From NCBI GenBank assembly GCA_938084585.1, contig CALKFF010000044.1, forward strand, positions 1 to 59,939: a DNA stretch of 59,939 nucleotides, written 5' to 3'. Origin of the DNA: an uncultured Flavobacteriales bacterium (lineage in GTDB: Bacteria > Bacteroidota > Bacteroidia > Flavobacteriales_D > Sanyastnellaceae). The translations under genes were made by a program, and so were the position numbers. The notes under the pieces were generated by a model that made no database searches, had not been told where the DNA came from, and saw only the letters and a program-made list of their open reading frames with translations. Below are positions 1-7,995 of this stretch, piece by piece (within the stretch, counting starts at the first letter, position 1; every line of letters starts with the position of its first letter).

Positions 1-1
1 T

Positions 2-2782
2 CAAGAGAACTTGATTGACGACATGCAGAACGGTGCCTCTTGTGCGCCGGTCACCGACTACAGCGGGTACGCCAACCGTTTGGCCGCTTCTGGAAGCTCC
101 ACAAGCGACACCTACGGAAGCTGCGACGCGTGCCCCGAGGACGTCCTCGGATGCACCGACGAAGCTGCCTGCAACTACAACGCCGACGCCACGCTCGACG
201 ATGGGTCGTGTGAAGCTGCAGACGACTTGACTGGATGTGGAGACACCTGCCTCGATGGCGGAGTCCTTTACGAGTTCACCATCAACGACATCTACAGCGA
301 CGGCATGTGCTGCACCTACGGCGAAGGCTCGTACAGCATTGTGGTGGACGGCGAGGTGATTGCCACTGGAGGCGACTTCGGAGCCAGCGCCACCGAGCGG
401 TTCTGCGCTCCTGCTGAAGCATGTGTCCAAATCGTCATGGTCGCCGACAACTACCCAAGCGAACAGTCTTGGAGTGTGACCGCTGACGGTGTGGAAGTGT
501 TGGGTGCTGGCCTCAACGGCGCCACAGCCACCTACTACCTCGGCGGATGCCTGCCCGGCTGCACTGACGAGGCGGCCTGCAACTACGACGACAGCGCCAA
601 CGTGGACGACGACTCTTGCCTCGAGCTCGATGCTTGCGGTGAGTGCGGCGGTTCCGGTGTGGACACCGACGGCGACGGCGTGTGCGACGCGGAAGAAATT
701 GCAGGGTGCCAAGACGAGGCGGCGTGCAACTACAACCCAGCGGCCACCGACCCCGTTCCTGCCAGCGGCCTCAGCATCTCGTTGAGCGCAGGCTCCTGGC
801 CCTCGGAGATCTCTTGGACCTTGAACGGCGAGAGCTACGGCGCACCGTTTGACGGGTTGATTGAGCTTGCCCCAGGCATGTACACCCTCGAGGGAGCAGA
901 CCAGTACGGCGACGGATGGAACGGCGCCCAGATGACCATCGTCGACGCGGCTTCTGGCGCTTCTGCCAGCTTCTCGGTGAGCGGCTCTTCAGGTTCAATT
1001 GAAGTTGAAGTGACCGGCGCTGAGGGATGCACCTACGCTCCTGCGTACTACCAGTGCGACGGCGAGACCTGCGTGAACGACGCCGACGGCGACGGGGTGT
1101 GCGACGAGCTCGAGATCGACGGCTGCGTGGTGCCCACCGCATGCAACTACGACGTTAACGCCACCAACTTGGTGCCATGTGTCTACCCTGAGCCAGGGTA
1201 CACCTGCGACGGAGAATGCGACGGCGACGCCGACGGCGACGGCATCTGCGACGCCAACGAGATTGCAGGTTGCCAGGACGAGAGCGCGTGCAACTACAAC
1301 CCCGATGCGACAGACCCTGCCGCCATCAACGGGTTGACCATCAGCTTGAGCGCCGGGTCTTGGCCCTCTGAGATTTCATGGACCTTGAACGGAGAGAGCT
1401 ACGGCGCACCGTTCGAAGGGTTCGTGGAGCTCGCACCAGGTGTCTACACCTTGGAGGGAGTGGACGAGTACGGCGACGGATGGAACGGCGCTGAGATGAC
1501 CCTCGTGGATGCATCCTCGGGCGCGTCGACCAGCTTCTCGGTCAGCGGCGCTGCCGGCTCCATCGAGGTTGAAGTCACTGGCGCCGAAGGCTGCGACTTT
1601 GAGAGCTGCCTCGGATGCACCGACGACTCTGCGTGCAACTACAACAGCGACGCCACCCAAGAGGACGGCTCGTGCGACTACTGCTCATGCGTGTCAGGCA
1701 CCGTGGGCGGAAGCAACGGGTTTGGACTGTCGGTGGAGACCTACGCTGAAGGTGGCGTGTTGGGCACCACGACGTACCGCGTCTACGTGACCACACCCAA
1801 CGAGGACGACTTCGTGTCGGCCATCACCGGTGACGAAAACAACCCCTCGTTCCTGCGCACAAGCACCAGCTTCTACCAGAACGAATTCGGGGGGTTGACT
1901 GCAGACCAAAGCAACCCATTCCTGTTCAGCGTGTTCCCTGAGCTCGCCTACGACAGCTGGGTGACCATCGGCATCGACCAAGCGCCTGCCCCAGGCGACG
2001 GCAACGGCACCATCTCGTTGGTCCAAGCGGACGGCGACTCTTGGGTGGAAGACTTCGAAGCTGGAGGCAACTTGGAGATCAACAGCTTCTTCGGAGGCTC
2101 TTGGTTCACCACCATCCTCGACGACAACGGCGTGGCCGGGACCGACAAGAAGGTCTTGCTTGCGCAGTTGACCACCGACGGCACCTTGACCGGGCAGTTG
2201 TACGTGCAGGTCTTCCCTGAAGGAAACGGCGAGAACGCCGAGTACCTCACGCTCAGCTTCGGCAACAGCTCTTGCGGTTGTACTGACGAGGCGGCTTGCA
2301 ACTACAGCGACTCGGCCTTGTACGACGACGGCTCATGCGACTACCTCAGCTGCACAGGATGCACCGACGCGGCGGCCTGCAACTACGAGGAAGGCGCCAC
2401 GGTGGAAGACGGCTCGTGCGTCTACCCTGAAGCCTACCTCGACTGCGACGGCAACTGCATGAACGACGCCAACATCAACGGCATCTGCGACGAGTTGGAA
2501 GTGCTCGGCTGCACCTACGCAGCGGCGTGCAACTACAACATGGACGCCAACGTGGACGACGGACAGTGCGACTTCAGCTGCATCCCCACAGGATGTCAGG
2601 GCACAAGCGTTGTGCAGGGTTGCACCGTGCCAGAGGCAGGCAACTACGACCCAGCCGCCACGTGCGACAACGGTTCTTGCGTGTTCTCCAACGAGTGCCG
2701 CGCAGACCTCGACGACGACGGCTTGATCGGCATGGGAGACCTTCTCGAGTACCTCTCGTTGTTCGGATCGTCCTGCGAATGA
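2..2782 (+). CDS. Large secreted Cys-rich repeat protein, 5' end outside window
   Basis: The reading frame is open to the left edge, so the N-terminus is missing; about 926 residues are visible. It is built from ten short modules of the type GCTDEAACNY followed by an acidic tail ending DDGSC, a repeat common in secreted proteins of marine Bacteroidota. Four linkers read like the calcium-binding thrombospondin type 3 pattern (DxDGDGxCDxxE). Two nearly identical 88-residue beta-rich blocks carry YGDGWNGA, and an earlier related block lies near the left end. A different beta-rich region lies at about 1690-2270. The C-terminus (DLDDDGLIGMGDLLEYLSLF, then GSSC) resembles a single EF-hand/dockerin-like segment; I see no classical T9SS sorting domain. 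Cysteine pairing outside the cell and a cell-surface adhesin or matrix role are inferred. The protein's specific function is not recognisable. Confidence 0.8.
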   Translation, partial: QENLIDDMQNGASCAPVTDYSGYANRLAASGSSTSDTYGSCDACPEDVLGCTDEAACNYNADATLDDGSCEAADDLTGCGDTCLDGGVLYEFTINDIYSDGMCCTYGEGSYSIVVDGEVIATGGDFGASATERFCAPAEACVQIVMVADNYPSEQSWSVTADGVEVLGAGLNGATATYYLGGCLPGCTDEAACNYDDSANVDDDSCLELDACGECGGSGVDTDGDGVCDAEEIAGCQDEAACNYNPAATDPVPASGLSISLSAGSWPSEISWTLNGESYGAPFDGLIELAPGMYTLEGADQYGDGWNGAQMTIVDAASGASASFSVSGSSGSIEVEVTGAEGCTYAPAYYQCDGETCVNDADGDGVCDELEIDGCVVPTACNYDVNATNLVPCVYPEPGYTCDGECDGDADGDGICDANEIAGCQDESACNYNPDATDPAAINGLTISLSAGSWPSEISWTLNGESYGAPFEGFVELAPGVYTLEGVDEYGDGWNGAEMTLVDASSGASTSFSVSGAAGSIEVEVTGAEGCDFESCLGCTDDSACNYNSDATQEDGSCDYCSCVSGTVGGSNGFGLSVETYAEGGVLGTTTYRVYVTTPNEDDFVSAITGDENNPSFLRTSTSFYQNEFGGLTADQSNPFLFSVFPELAYDSWVTIGIDQAPAPGDGNGTISLVQADGDSWVEDFEAGGNLEINSFFGGSWFTTILDDNGVAGTDKKVLLAQLTTDGTLTGQLYVQVFPEGNGENAEYLTLSFGNSSCGCTDEAACNYSDSALYDDGSCDYLSCTGCTDAAACNYEEGATVEDGSCVYPEAYLDCDGNCMNDANINGICDELEVLGCTYAAACNYNMDANVDDGQCDFSCIPTGCQGTSVVQGCTVPEAGNYDPAATCDNGSCVFSNECRADLDDDGLIGMGDLLEYLSLFGSSCE
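767..1030 (+). repeat. Tandem-domain duplication, copy 1 (88 codons)
   Basis: First copy of an in-frame 264-base block inside the repeat protein. It begins at the codons for GLSISLSAGSWPSEISWTL and ends at GAEGC. It matches copy 2 at 1331-1594 at almost every residue, and long stretches also agree at nucleotide level, so the duplication is recent or kept alike by gene conversion. Confidence 0.85.
1331..1594 (+). repeat. Tandem-domain duplication, copy 2 (88 codons)
   Basis: Second copy of the 264-base block, beginning GLTISLSAGSWPSEISWTL and ending GAEGC. It is offset 564 bases from copy 1. The segment between them (a CNY module plus DGDG linkers) is itself partly repeated. Confidence 0.85.
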
Positions 2783-2832
2783 CAGCGACGCACATGACCC
2801 TTTGAATCTTCACCCTTGAAGGGTTGACAACT

Positions 2833-2873
2833 GACGGGGGAACCTTGCAACACGCAGGGTTCCCCCGTTCTAA
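2833..2873 (+). terminator. Hairpin terminator after the repeat protein
   Basis: A perfect 10-bp stem, CGGGGGAACC (2835-2844) with GGTTCCCCCG (2858-2867), 13-nt loop, extended by an A-T pair and followed by TTCTAATTTT. It lies 52 bases after the stop codon. The T-rich tail also holds the -7 box of the next gene. Confidence 0.75.
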
Positions 2874-2878
2874 TTTTG
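2871..2878 (+). promoter_or_regulatory. TAATTTTG -7 box, 4 nt before the aminopeptidase start
   Basis: An exact match to the Bacteroidota -7 element TAnnTTTG, separated from the ATG at 2883 by GTTC only. Transcription starting about 7 nt after the box would begin at or within the start codon, so the mRNA may be leaderless. No well-spaced TTTG -33 box is seen; a TTG lies 23 nt upstream. Confidence 0.45.
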
Positions 2879-2882
2879 GTTC

Positions 2883-3968
2883 ATGGCAAAGAAGAAAATC
2901 ATCACGGCGAAGTCCCAGAAATTCCTGGAGGCTTACCTGAACAACGCGTCGCCCACGGGCTTTGAGGCTGAAGGCCAAAAGTTGTGGCTCGACTACATCA
3001 AACCCTACATCGACACCCACATTGTGGACACCTACGGGACGGTGGTCGGCGTGGTGAATCCCGACGCCCCCTACAAGGTGGTGATCGAGGCGCACGCCGA
3101 CGAAATCAGCTGGTTCGTGCACTACATCACCAACGACGGGTTCATCTACCTCCGTCGCAACGGGGGCAGCGACCACCAAATCGCGCCGTCCAAGCGCGTG
3201 AACATCCACACGAAAAACGGCGTGGTGCCAGGGTTGTTTGGGTGGCCAGCCATCCACACCCGGAGCGCTGGGAAAGAGGAAGCCCCCACCTTGAAGAACA
3301 TCTTCTTGGACGTGGGCGCCAAGAACAAGGAGGAAGTGGAGAAGATGGGCATTCACGTCGGATGTGTCGTGACCTACCCCGACGAGTTCATGGTCCTCAA
3401 CAAGGACTGGTACGTCGGACGTGCGCTCGACAACCGCGCCGGTGGATTCATGATCGCCGAGGTGGCGCGCTTGCTGCATGAGAACAAGGTGAAGCTGCCG
3501 TTTGGGCTGTACATCACAAACTCCGTGCAAGAAGAAATCGGATTGCGCGGAGCCCAAATGATCGCCGAGCGCCTCCAACCCGACGTGGCCATCGTCACCG
3601 ACGTCACCCACTGCACGCACACGCCCATGCTCAACAAGATTGAACAGGGCGACACGGCGGCCGGCAAAGGCCCCAGCGTGACGTACGGACCTGCGGTGCA
3701 GAACAACCTGCTTCAACGCATCATCGACACGGCAGACGACCACAAGATCCCATTCCAGCGCCAGGCGGCCAGCCGCTTCACCGGCACGGACACCGACGCG
3801 TTCGCGTATTCCAACCAAGGGGTCCCCAGCGCGTTGATCTCCCTCCCTTTGCGCTACATGCACACCACCGTCGAGATGGTGCACAAGGACGACGTCGAGA
3901 ATTGCATCCGCCTCATCTACGAGACGCTTCAGAACATCCAACCGGGCGAGGACTTCAAGTACCTCTGA
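2883..3968 (+). CDS. M42 family metallopeptidase (glutamyl aminopeptidase type)
   Basis: A 361-residue cytosolic aminopeptidase of family M42, which cuts N-terminal residues from peptides with a two-metal centre and forms large tetrahedral assemblies in known members. The co-catalytic motifs are in order: EAHADE (His71), the bridging Asp in ALDNRAGG, the catalytic Glu pair in VQEEIGLRG, an Asp in IVTDVTH, and the last His ligand in RYMHTTVE. Length is normal for the family. There is no signal peptide. The gene stands alone between two strong terminators. Start ATG 2883 directly precedes the basic N-terminus MAKKK. Family assignment is firm; the exact substrate is not visible. Confidence 0.93.
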   Translation: MAKKKIITAKSQKFLEAYLNNASPTGFEAEGQKLWLDYIKPYIDTHIVDTYGTVVGVVNPDAPYKVVIEAHADEISWFVHYITNDGFIYLRRNGGSDHQIAPSKRVNIHTKNGVVPGLFGWPAIHTRSAGKEEAPTLKNIFLDVGAKNKEEVEKMGIHVGCVVTYPDEFMVLNKDWYVGRALDNRAGGFMIAEVARLLHENKVKLPFGLYITNSVQEEIGLRGAQMIAERLQPDVAIVTDVTHCTHTPMLNKIEQGDTAAGKGPSVTYGPAVQNNLLQRIIDTADDHKIPFQRQAASRFTGTDTDAFAYSNQGVPSALISLPLRYMHTTVEMVHKDDVENCIRLIYETLQNIQPGEDFKYL

Positions 3969-3989
3969 GTCTGAATCGATTCAACCGTC

Positions 3990-4016
3990 AAAGGGGGGCT
4001 TCGGCTCCCCTTTTTT
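3990..4016 (+). terminator. Rho-independent terminator after the M42 peptidase
   Basis: AAAGGGGGGC, a TTCG tetraloop, then GCTCCCCTTT with one G-T pair, followed by a run of T. It lies about 20 bases after the stop codon. Confidence 0.92.
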
Positions 4017-4045
4017 GTGCATTGAACCCGGGTGCAGTATTTTTG
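4014..4045 (+). promoter_or_regulatory. Bacteroidota-type promoter for the pirin gene
   Basis: TTTG at 4014-4017, a 20-nt spacer, then TATTTTTG at 4038-4045: a full match to the TTTG-N19-21-TAnnTTTG promoter known for the primary sigma factor of Bacteroides and relatives. The -33 box sits in the T-tract of the preceding terminator. The predicted start near 4052 leaves a leader of about 27 nt. Confidence 0.7.
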
Positions 4046-4078
4046 TTGTACATACATCTATTGTCGACACACTTCAAC

Positions 4079-4867
4079 ATGAACATCCACCGCCGACCCC
4101 TTCTCATGGCCCTTGGCATTCTGGCCATAGCCGGCGTCGCCCAAGCCCAAAACCCCATGCAAACCGTCTTTCACCCTGCAGACTCAAGAGGCCATGCCGA
4201 CCACGGCTGGCTCGACACCTACCACAGCTTCAGCTTCGCCAGTTGGCGGGACGCCGAGCGCATGCACTTCGGGGCGCTTCGCGTCTTGAACGACGACGCG
4301 GTCACAGGCGGTGCAGGGTTTGGCACCCACCCGCACGACAACATGGAAATCATCAGCATCCCGTTGTCCGGCGATTTGGAACACCAGGACAGCATGGGCA
4401 ACAAGACCGTGATTCGCGAAGGTGACGTTCAAATCATGAGCGCCGGGACAGGCATCATGCACAGCGAGAAAAACCACAACGCCGACGAAGACGTGCGTTT
4501 CTTGCAAATCTGGGTCTTCCCGAACCAGCGCGAGCTCACGCCCTCGTACGACCAGATCACCATGGATCCCTCAAACCTTCAGCCCCCCCTTCAATGCGTG
4601 GTGTCTCCGGACGGGACCCAAGGCGTGAAAATCCACCAAAACGCGTGGTTCCACGTCGGTCAATTGAGCGCCGGGTGGGCCGACACCTACACCATGCACG
4701 ACACAAACCAAGGCCTGTACGCCATGGTCCTTGAAGGCGAAGCCACAGTGGGCGGCCAGAAATTGGGACGCCGCGATGCGGTCGGGGTGTGGGACACGGG
4801 CAGCGTGTCCATCGAAGCCACAGAAAACACCAGACTCCTCCTCATCGAGGTGCCGATGCAGTGGTGA
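4079..4867 (+). CDS. Pirin family protein with signal peptide
   Basis: A 262-residue bicupin of the pirin/YhhW family. The metal-site residues His84, His86 (THPHDN), His128 and Glu130 (MHSE) have the same spacing as the iron ligands of human pirin (H-x-H and H-x-E). Some family members oxidise quercetin, others bind iron only. Unusually for a pirin, the ATG at 4079 is followed by a clear signal peptide (basic start, hydrophobic core, cut near AQAQ at residues 21-24), so the protein is predicted to be exported to the periplasm. An upstream in-frame extension from 3902 overlaps the previous gene and the terminator and is rejected. It has its own promoter; its tail-to-tail neighbour is a receiver gene. 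Confidence 0.88.
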   Translation: MNIHRRPLLMALGILAIAGVAQAQNPMQTVFHPADSRGHADHGWLDTYHSFSFASWRDAERMHFGALRVLNDDAVTGGAGFGTHPHDNMEIISIPLSGDLEHQDSMGNKTVIREGDVQIMSAGTGIMHSEKNHNADEDVRFLQIWVFPNQRELTPSYDQITMDPSNLQPPLQCVVSPDGTQGVKIHQNAWFHVGQLSAGWADTYTMHDTNQGLYAMVLEGEATVGGQKLGRRDAVGVWDTGSVSIEATENTRLLLIEVPMQW

Positions 4868-4873
4868 CCTGCG

Positions 4874-5254
4874 TCAGAGGTCCAGAAGCTGCTTGAACAC
4901 GTACACGTCCAGCGGCTTTTCGAGCAAAGCGATGACCGTGTCGTCGTGCTCGGCTTGGTCCAACTCGTCGCGGTTGATGCTCGCCGTCAGCATGAACACC
5001 CGGCACATGGCCTGGATGTCGCCAGGCAATTGACGGAACGCCTCGAGCCACTCAAACCCGTCCATGTTGGGCATGCGGATGTCCAGCAAAATGTGCCTCG
5101 GCGACGTCCAGGTTGACCCAACAGTGGCCAAATGCCGCAGGGCCTTCATCGGGTCGGTGAACGTCGTGATGTCGTCGCTGATCTTGGCGAGCTGCAACAG
5201 CTTGGCGTTGACCGCGTTGTCGATGTCGTTGTCGTCGATGAGCAGGATTTGCAT
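4874..5254 (-). CDS. Single-domain response regulator (CheY-like)
   Basis: A 126-residue stand-alone receiver domain. Acidic pocket residues (IDDND), the phospho-acceptor Asp58 (LLDIRMPNMDG), the Thr in FMLTAS and the Lys in LLEKPLD are all present, so it should be phosphorylatable. There is no output domain. It lies 18 nt after another receiver gene, last in the minus-strand operon with the 7TMR-DISM kinase, and probably acts as a diffusible phospho-signal or relay partner. ATG 5254 (MQILLIDDND) is preferred to a TTG three codons upstream because the receiver fold begins at this Met. Confidence 0.88.
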   Translation of the reverse strand: MQILLIDDNDIDNAVNAKLLQLAKISDDITTFTDPMKALRHLATVGSTWTSPRHILLDIRMPNMDGFEWLEAFRQLPGDIQAMCRVFMLTASINRDELDQAEHDDTVIALLEKPLDVYVFKQLLDL

Positions 5255-5272
5255 CCCTGCCAAGATACGGCC

Positions 5273-5824
5273 TCAGAACTCTGAGTCGGGCTGCTCGATC
5301 CACCGAATGGCCCGGTCGAGGGTCGCCGTCCAGGAAGCCTTGGCGTCTCCCCCCAGGTCCGCATGGGCCTGACACTCGTCCTTCATGGTCGTCAAGGCCT
5401 CACGCAACGAGGCCAAGTTCTTGCCGTACGACGCGGTGCGTGCCGTGTTTTGGGCGCGACGACGGTACAACGCACTGGCCTCTTCCACCAGCCGCTTCAA
5501 CTCCGGCTCGTTCCACGGCTTGGAGATGTACTTGTAAATCCGCCCTTTGTTGATGGCGTCGATCACTGCGTCGATGTCCGCGTGGCCTGTGAGCAACATG
5601 CGCACGGGATCGGGGTGGTCGGCCATGATCATCTCGAAGAACTCCACGCCGCTGACGTCGGGCATTTTCTGGTCAGAAATCACCACCTCGATGGGGTGCT
5701 CCTGCAGCATCCGGACCGCCTCCGACGGCACCGTTGTGACGTGGACCTGGAAGTCGCGGCGGAAGGCCGCCCGGAAGGCCGTCAAGTTGTGTTCCTCGTC
5801 GTCGAGGTAAAGTACGTGGATCAT
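5273..5824 (-). CDS. Response regulator, receiver domain plus C-terminal helix region
   Basis: A 183-residue protein with an N-terminal receiver domain (residues 1-120: acidic pair D8/D9, acceptor Asp51 in ISDQKMP, LLTGHAD, ISKPW). This resembles the receivers of RpfG-type regulators, but no HD-GYP or DNA-binding domain follows. Residues 120-183 look helical and end in an acidic tail. The start codon overlaps the stop of the upstream histidine kinase gene (ATGA), so the two are translationally coupled and very likely cognate. The output mechanism is unknown; protein-protein signalling is inferred. Confidence 0.87.
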   Translation of the reverse strand: MIHVLYLDDEEHNLTAFRAAFRRDFQVHVTTVPSEAVRMLQEHPIEVVISDQKMPDVSGVEFFEMIMADHPDPVRMLLTGHADIDAVIDAINKGRIYKYISKPWNEPELKRLVEEASALYRRRAQNTARTASYGKNLASLREALTTMKDECQAHADLGGDAKASWTATLDRAIRWIEQPDSEF

Positions 5825-7995
5825 GCAGGGAACGTGATGAGGAAGGTCGTGCCCTTCCCTGGTTTCGATTCAAGTTCAAGGGTGGCGCGGTGGTCGTCGA
5901 GGATGCCCTTGACGATGCTCAAGCCGAGGCCCGTGCCCTCCCCCACTTCTTTGGTGGTGAAAAAGGGGTCAAAAATTTGGGCTTGGGTGTCCTCGTCCAT
6001 GCCGACCCCGTTGTCGGCGATGGCCACTTGCACGCTGGCCACCTCACCTTGCAACACGCGCCGCGTGCGAACCCGCACTTCGCGCTCGGCAAACGGTTTG
6101 CCCGACATCACCGTCGCTTGCACGGCGTTGCTGATGAGGTTCATGAACACCTGGTTCAACTTGCCAGGCTGGCACATCACCACCGTGTCGTCCGGCGACA
6201 ACTCCAACACCACCGACGCCTCCTCTCGGAACGACGACCGCAGAATGACGGAGGTCGATTCCAACAATTCATTGATGTTGGCCTTGCTCGCCTCGTCGCC
6301 GTCCATGCGGCTGAAAATGCGCAAGCCCTTGACGATTGCCGTCGTGCGCTGGGCGCCGTCTTCAATGCCGGTCAGCAATTCCTCAATCTCCTTCATCGTG
6401 AAGCCCAAATCCAACGCCGCGATTTTTTCCTGCAGGGCCGTGATGGCGCTCTGCAGTTCAGGATCGTCCGGCCCGAGGGCCAGCACCCGCTCCATGACTT
6501 CCGACACGTCCTCGAAGTCGCGCCGCAAACTTTGGGCACTGGAGGACACAAAGTTGATGGGGTTGTTCAGCTCGTGGGCGATGCCTGCCGTCAACTGACC
6601 AATGCTGGCGAGTTTCTCGTTCTGGACGAGCTGATCCTGGGCCACCTTCAGTTCCTGAAGGGCCGATTCCAAAGATTCGTTCTGAGACTCCAACGCCTCC
6701 GTCCGCTCCTTCACTTTGGACTCCAGCACCTGGTTCTGCTCCTTCACGATGCGCTCGTTGAGCTGGCTCACGCGCAATTGTTCTTCACGCGCCTTGGACG
6801 ACTCCTTCTTGAGTTGGTTGATGCGGTCGGCCAGGGCAATCGACAACAACACGAGCTGGACGATGCTTCCCACCGGCATGGCGAACCGCGTCCACAGCGT
6901 GTGGGGAAGCACCCCAAATTCCTTCAAGGCGAAGACGGTCACCGACAACAAGAAGGCGGTGAAAGCAATCAAGAGAAAGGTGGCGGATTTTTGGCCTTGC
7001 TTGCGGGCCTCCAGCGACGCAGGAATGACGAGCACCGCCACCGAGGCCACGGCGTTGATCAGCGAAAAACTGAGGTTGAGGAACCCCAGCAACAGCACCG
7101 CCAGCACGCCGCCGTACGCCACCACAAAGGCCCGAAAGAGCTTGTGGTACCGCGGGGCATTTCGCTTCAGATGCAAGAACCGTTGCACGAACAAAATCGT
7201 GGTCACTCCTGAGAAGATGCCAATCAGGTGCACCAGCCGCATCCCCAACCACGTCGTGCTGTCCAGCCCCAGCAGGATGCCCTGGTACCCCTCCAAAAAC
7301 AGCTGCGAACAGGCCACCCCGATCAAGAACAGCGTGTACAGCAGGTAGCTTCGGTCCCGTACGGTGAAGTACAGGACGAGGTTGTACAAAAGCATGACCG
7401 CCATGATGCCCACGTAAAAGGCGAAGAACAAGTCCCGGGCTAGGCTGAAGGCGCGCAACTCGGAAGACGACGCCACGCGAACAGGCAGCAGCAACTGCTT
7501 GCCTGCCTGGACGCCCACGTACATCTTGAGGTCGTCGCAGGACTCCGACGGCAACGGGAACTTGGGGTAGTTGCTCCCTTGAAGGGCGCCTTCTGCGCGG
7601 CTCCACCGCCGGCCCGCCCCATGGGCCTCCATGCGGTACAGCGCCTGCCCTTGACATGAGGCAAACACCACCAAGGAATCCACCATGGCCGAGGAGATCT
7701 CCAACCAAGCGCCAGGCATGTCCAAGTGGGTCAAGTCCACCTCAACCCACGTCCACGCGGCCGTGTTGCTCAAGGTGGGCACATCGACGTCCAGCCGCCG
7801 CTTGGCGCTGGCTTCGAGGGTTTCAAAGGTGGTGTTGGCCGAGGGGGACGCCAGCTCCACCGCATGCATATGGCGGCCGAGGTAGCGTTCGCCGGACCCC
7901 GACATTTGGGCCCAAGCCCCCTGTTCCATCAAGCAACACACCGCCACACAGCACACCGTTTGCAGGATCCGATGGTGCCAGCGTGCCGTCATCAA
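5821..7995 (-). CDS. 7TMR-DISM sensor histidine kinase
   Basis: A 724-residue membrane sensor kinase. In order: signal peptide (1-29), an extracellular beta-rich sensor domain of the 7TMR-DISMED2 type (about 35-180), a block of seven membrane helices (about 187-390), a long coiled coil (395-460), a dimerisation/phospho-acceptor domain with His474 (GIAHELNNPINF) and a HATPase_c domain (N-box NLISNAVQA, DNGVGMD, GTGLGLSIVKG). DISM sensor domains are carbohydrate-binding-like and are thought to sense small extracellular ligands. It overlaps the upstream acyltransferase gene by 4 nt and the downstream receiver gene by 4 nt, so all are probably one transcript. The ligand is unknown. Confidence 0.93.
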   Translation of the reverse strand: MMTARWHHRILQTVCCVAVCCLMEQGAWAQMSGSGERYLGRHMHAVELASPSANTTFETLEASAKRRLDVDVPTLSNTAAWTWVEVDLTHLDMPGAWLEISSAMVDSLVVFASCQGQALYRMEAHGAGRRWSRAEGALQGSNYPKFPLPSESCDDLKMYVGVQAGKQLLLPVRVASSSELRAFSLARDLFFAFYVGIMAVMLLYNLVLYFTVRDRSYLLYTLFLIGVACSQLFLEGYQGILLGLDSTTWLGMRLVHLIGIFSGVTTILFVQRFLHLKRNAPRYHKLFRAFVVAYGGVLAVLLLGFLNLSFSLINAVASVAVLVIPASLEARKQGQKSATFLLIAFTAFLLSVTVFALKEFGVLPHTLWTRFAMPVGSIVQLVLLSIALADRINQLKKESSKAREEQLRVSQLNERIVKEQNQVLESKVKERTEALESQNESLESALQELKVAQDQLVQNEKLASIGQLTAGIAHELNNPINFVSSSAQSLRRDFEDVSEVMERVLALGPDDPELQSAITALQEKIAALDLGFTMKEIEELLTGIEDGAQRTTAIVKGLRIFSRMDGDEASKANINELLESTSVILRSSFREEASVVLELSPDDTVVMCQPGKLNQVFMNLISNAVQATVMSGKPFAEREVRVRTRRVLQGEVASVQVAIADNGVGMDEDTQAQIFDPFFTTKEVGEGTGLGLSIVKGILDDHRATLELESKPGKGTTFLITFPA

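Noticed and set aside
140-2700. Possible CRISPR-like repeat array
   Set aside because: The repeats are in-frame protein modules of uneven spacing and sequence, not constant direct repeats with unique spacers.
2574-3941. 455-codon open frame on the minus strand
   Set aside because: It lies antisense to the M42 peptidase gene with its motifs intact; high GC keeps antisense frames open.
3902-4078. Upstream extension of the pirin frame
   Set aside because: It crosses the M42 stop region, a terminator and a promoter; the signal peptide begins at 4079.
5363-7212. Long plus-strand open frames (411 and 440 codons)
   Set aside because: Antisense to the histidine kinase and receiver genes; low-complexity His/Arg/Val-rich translation without family features.
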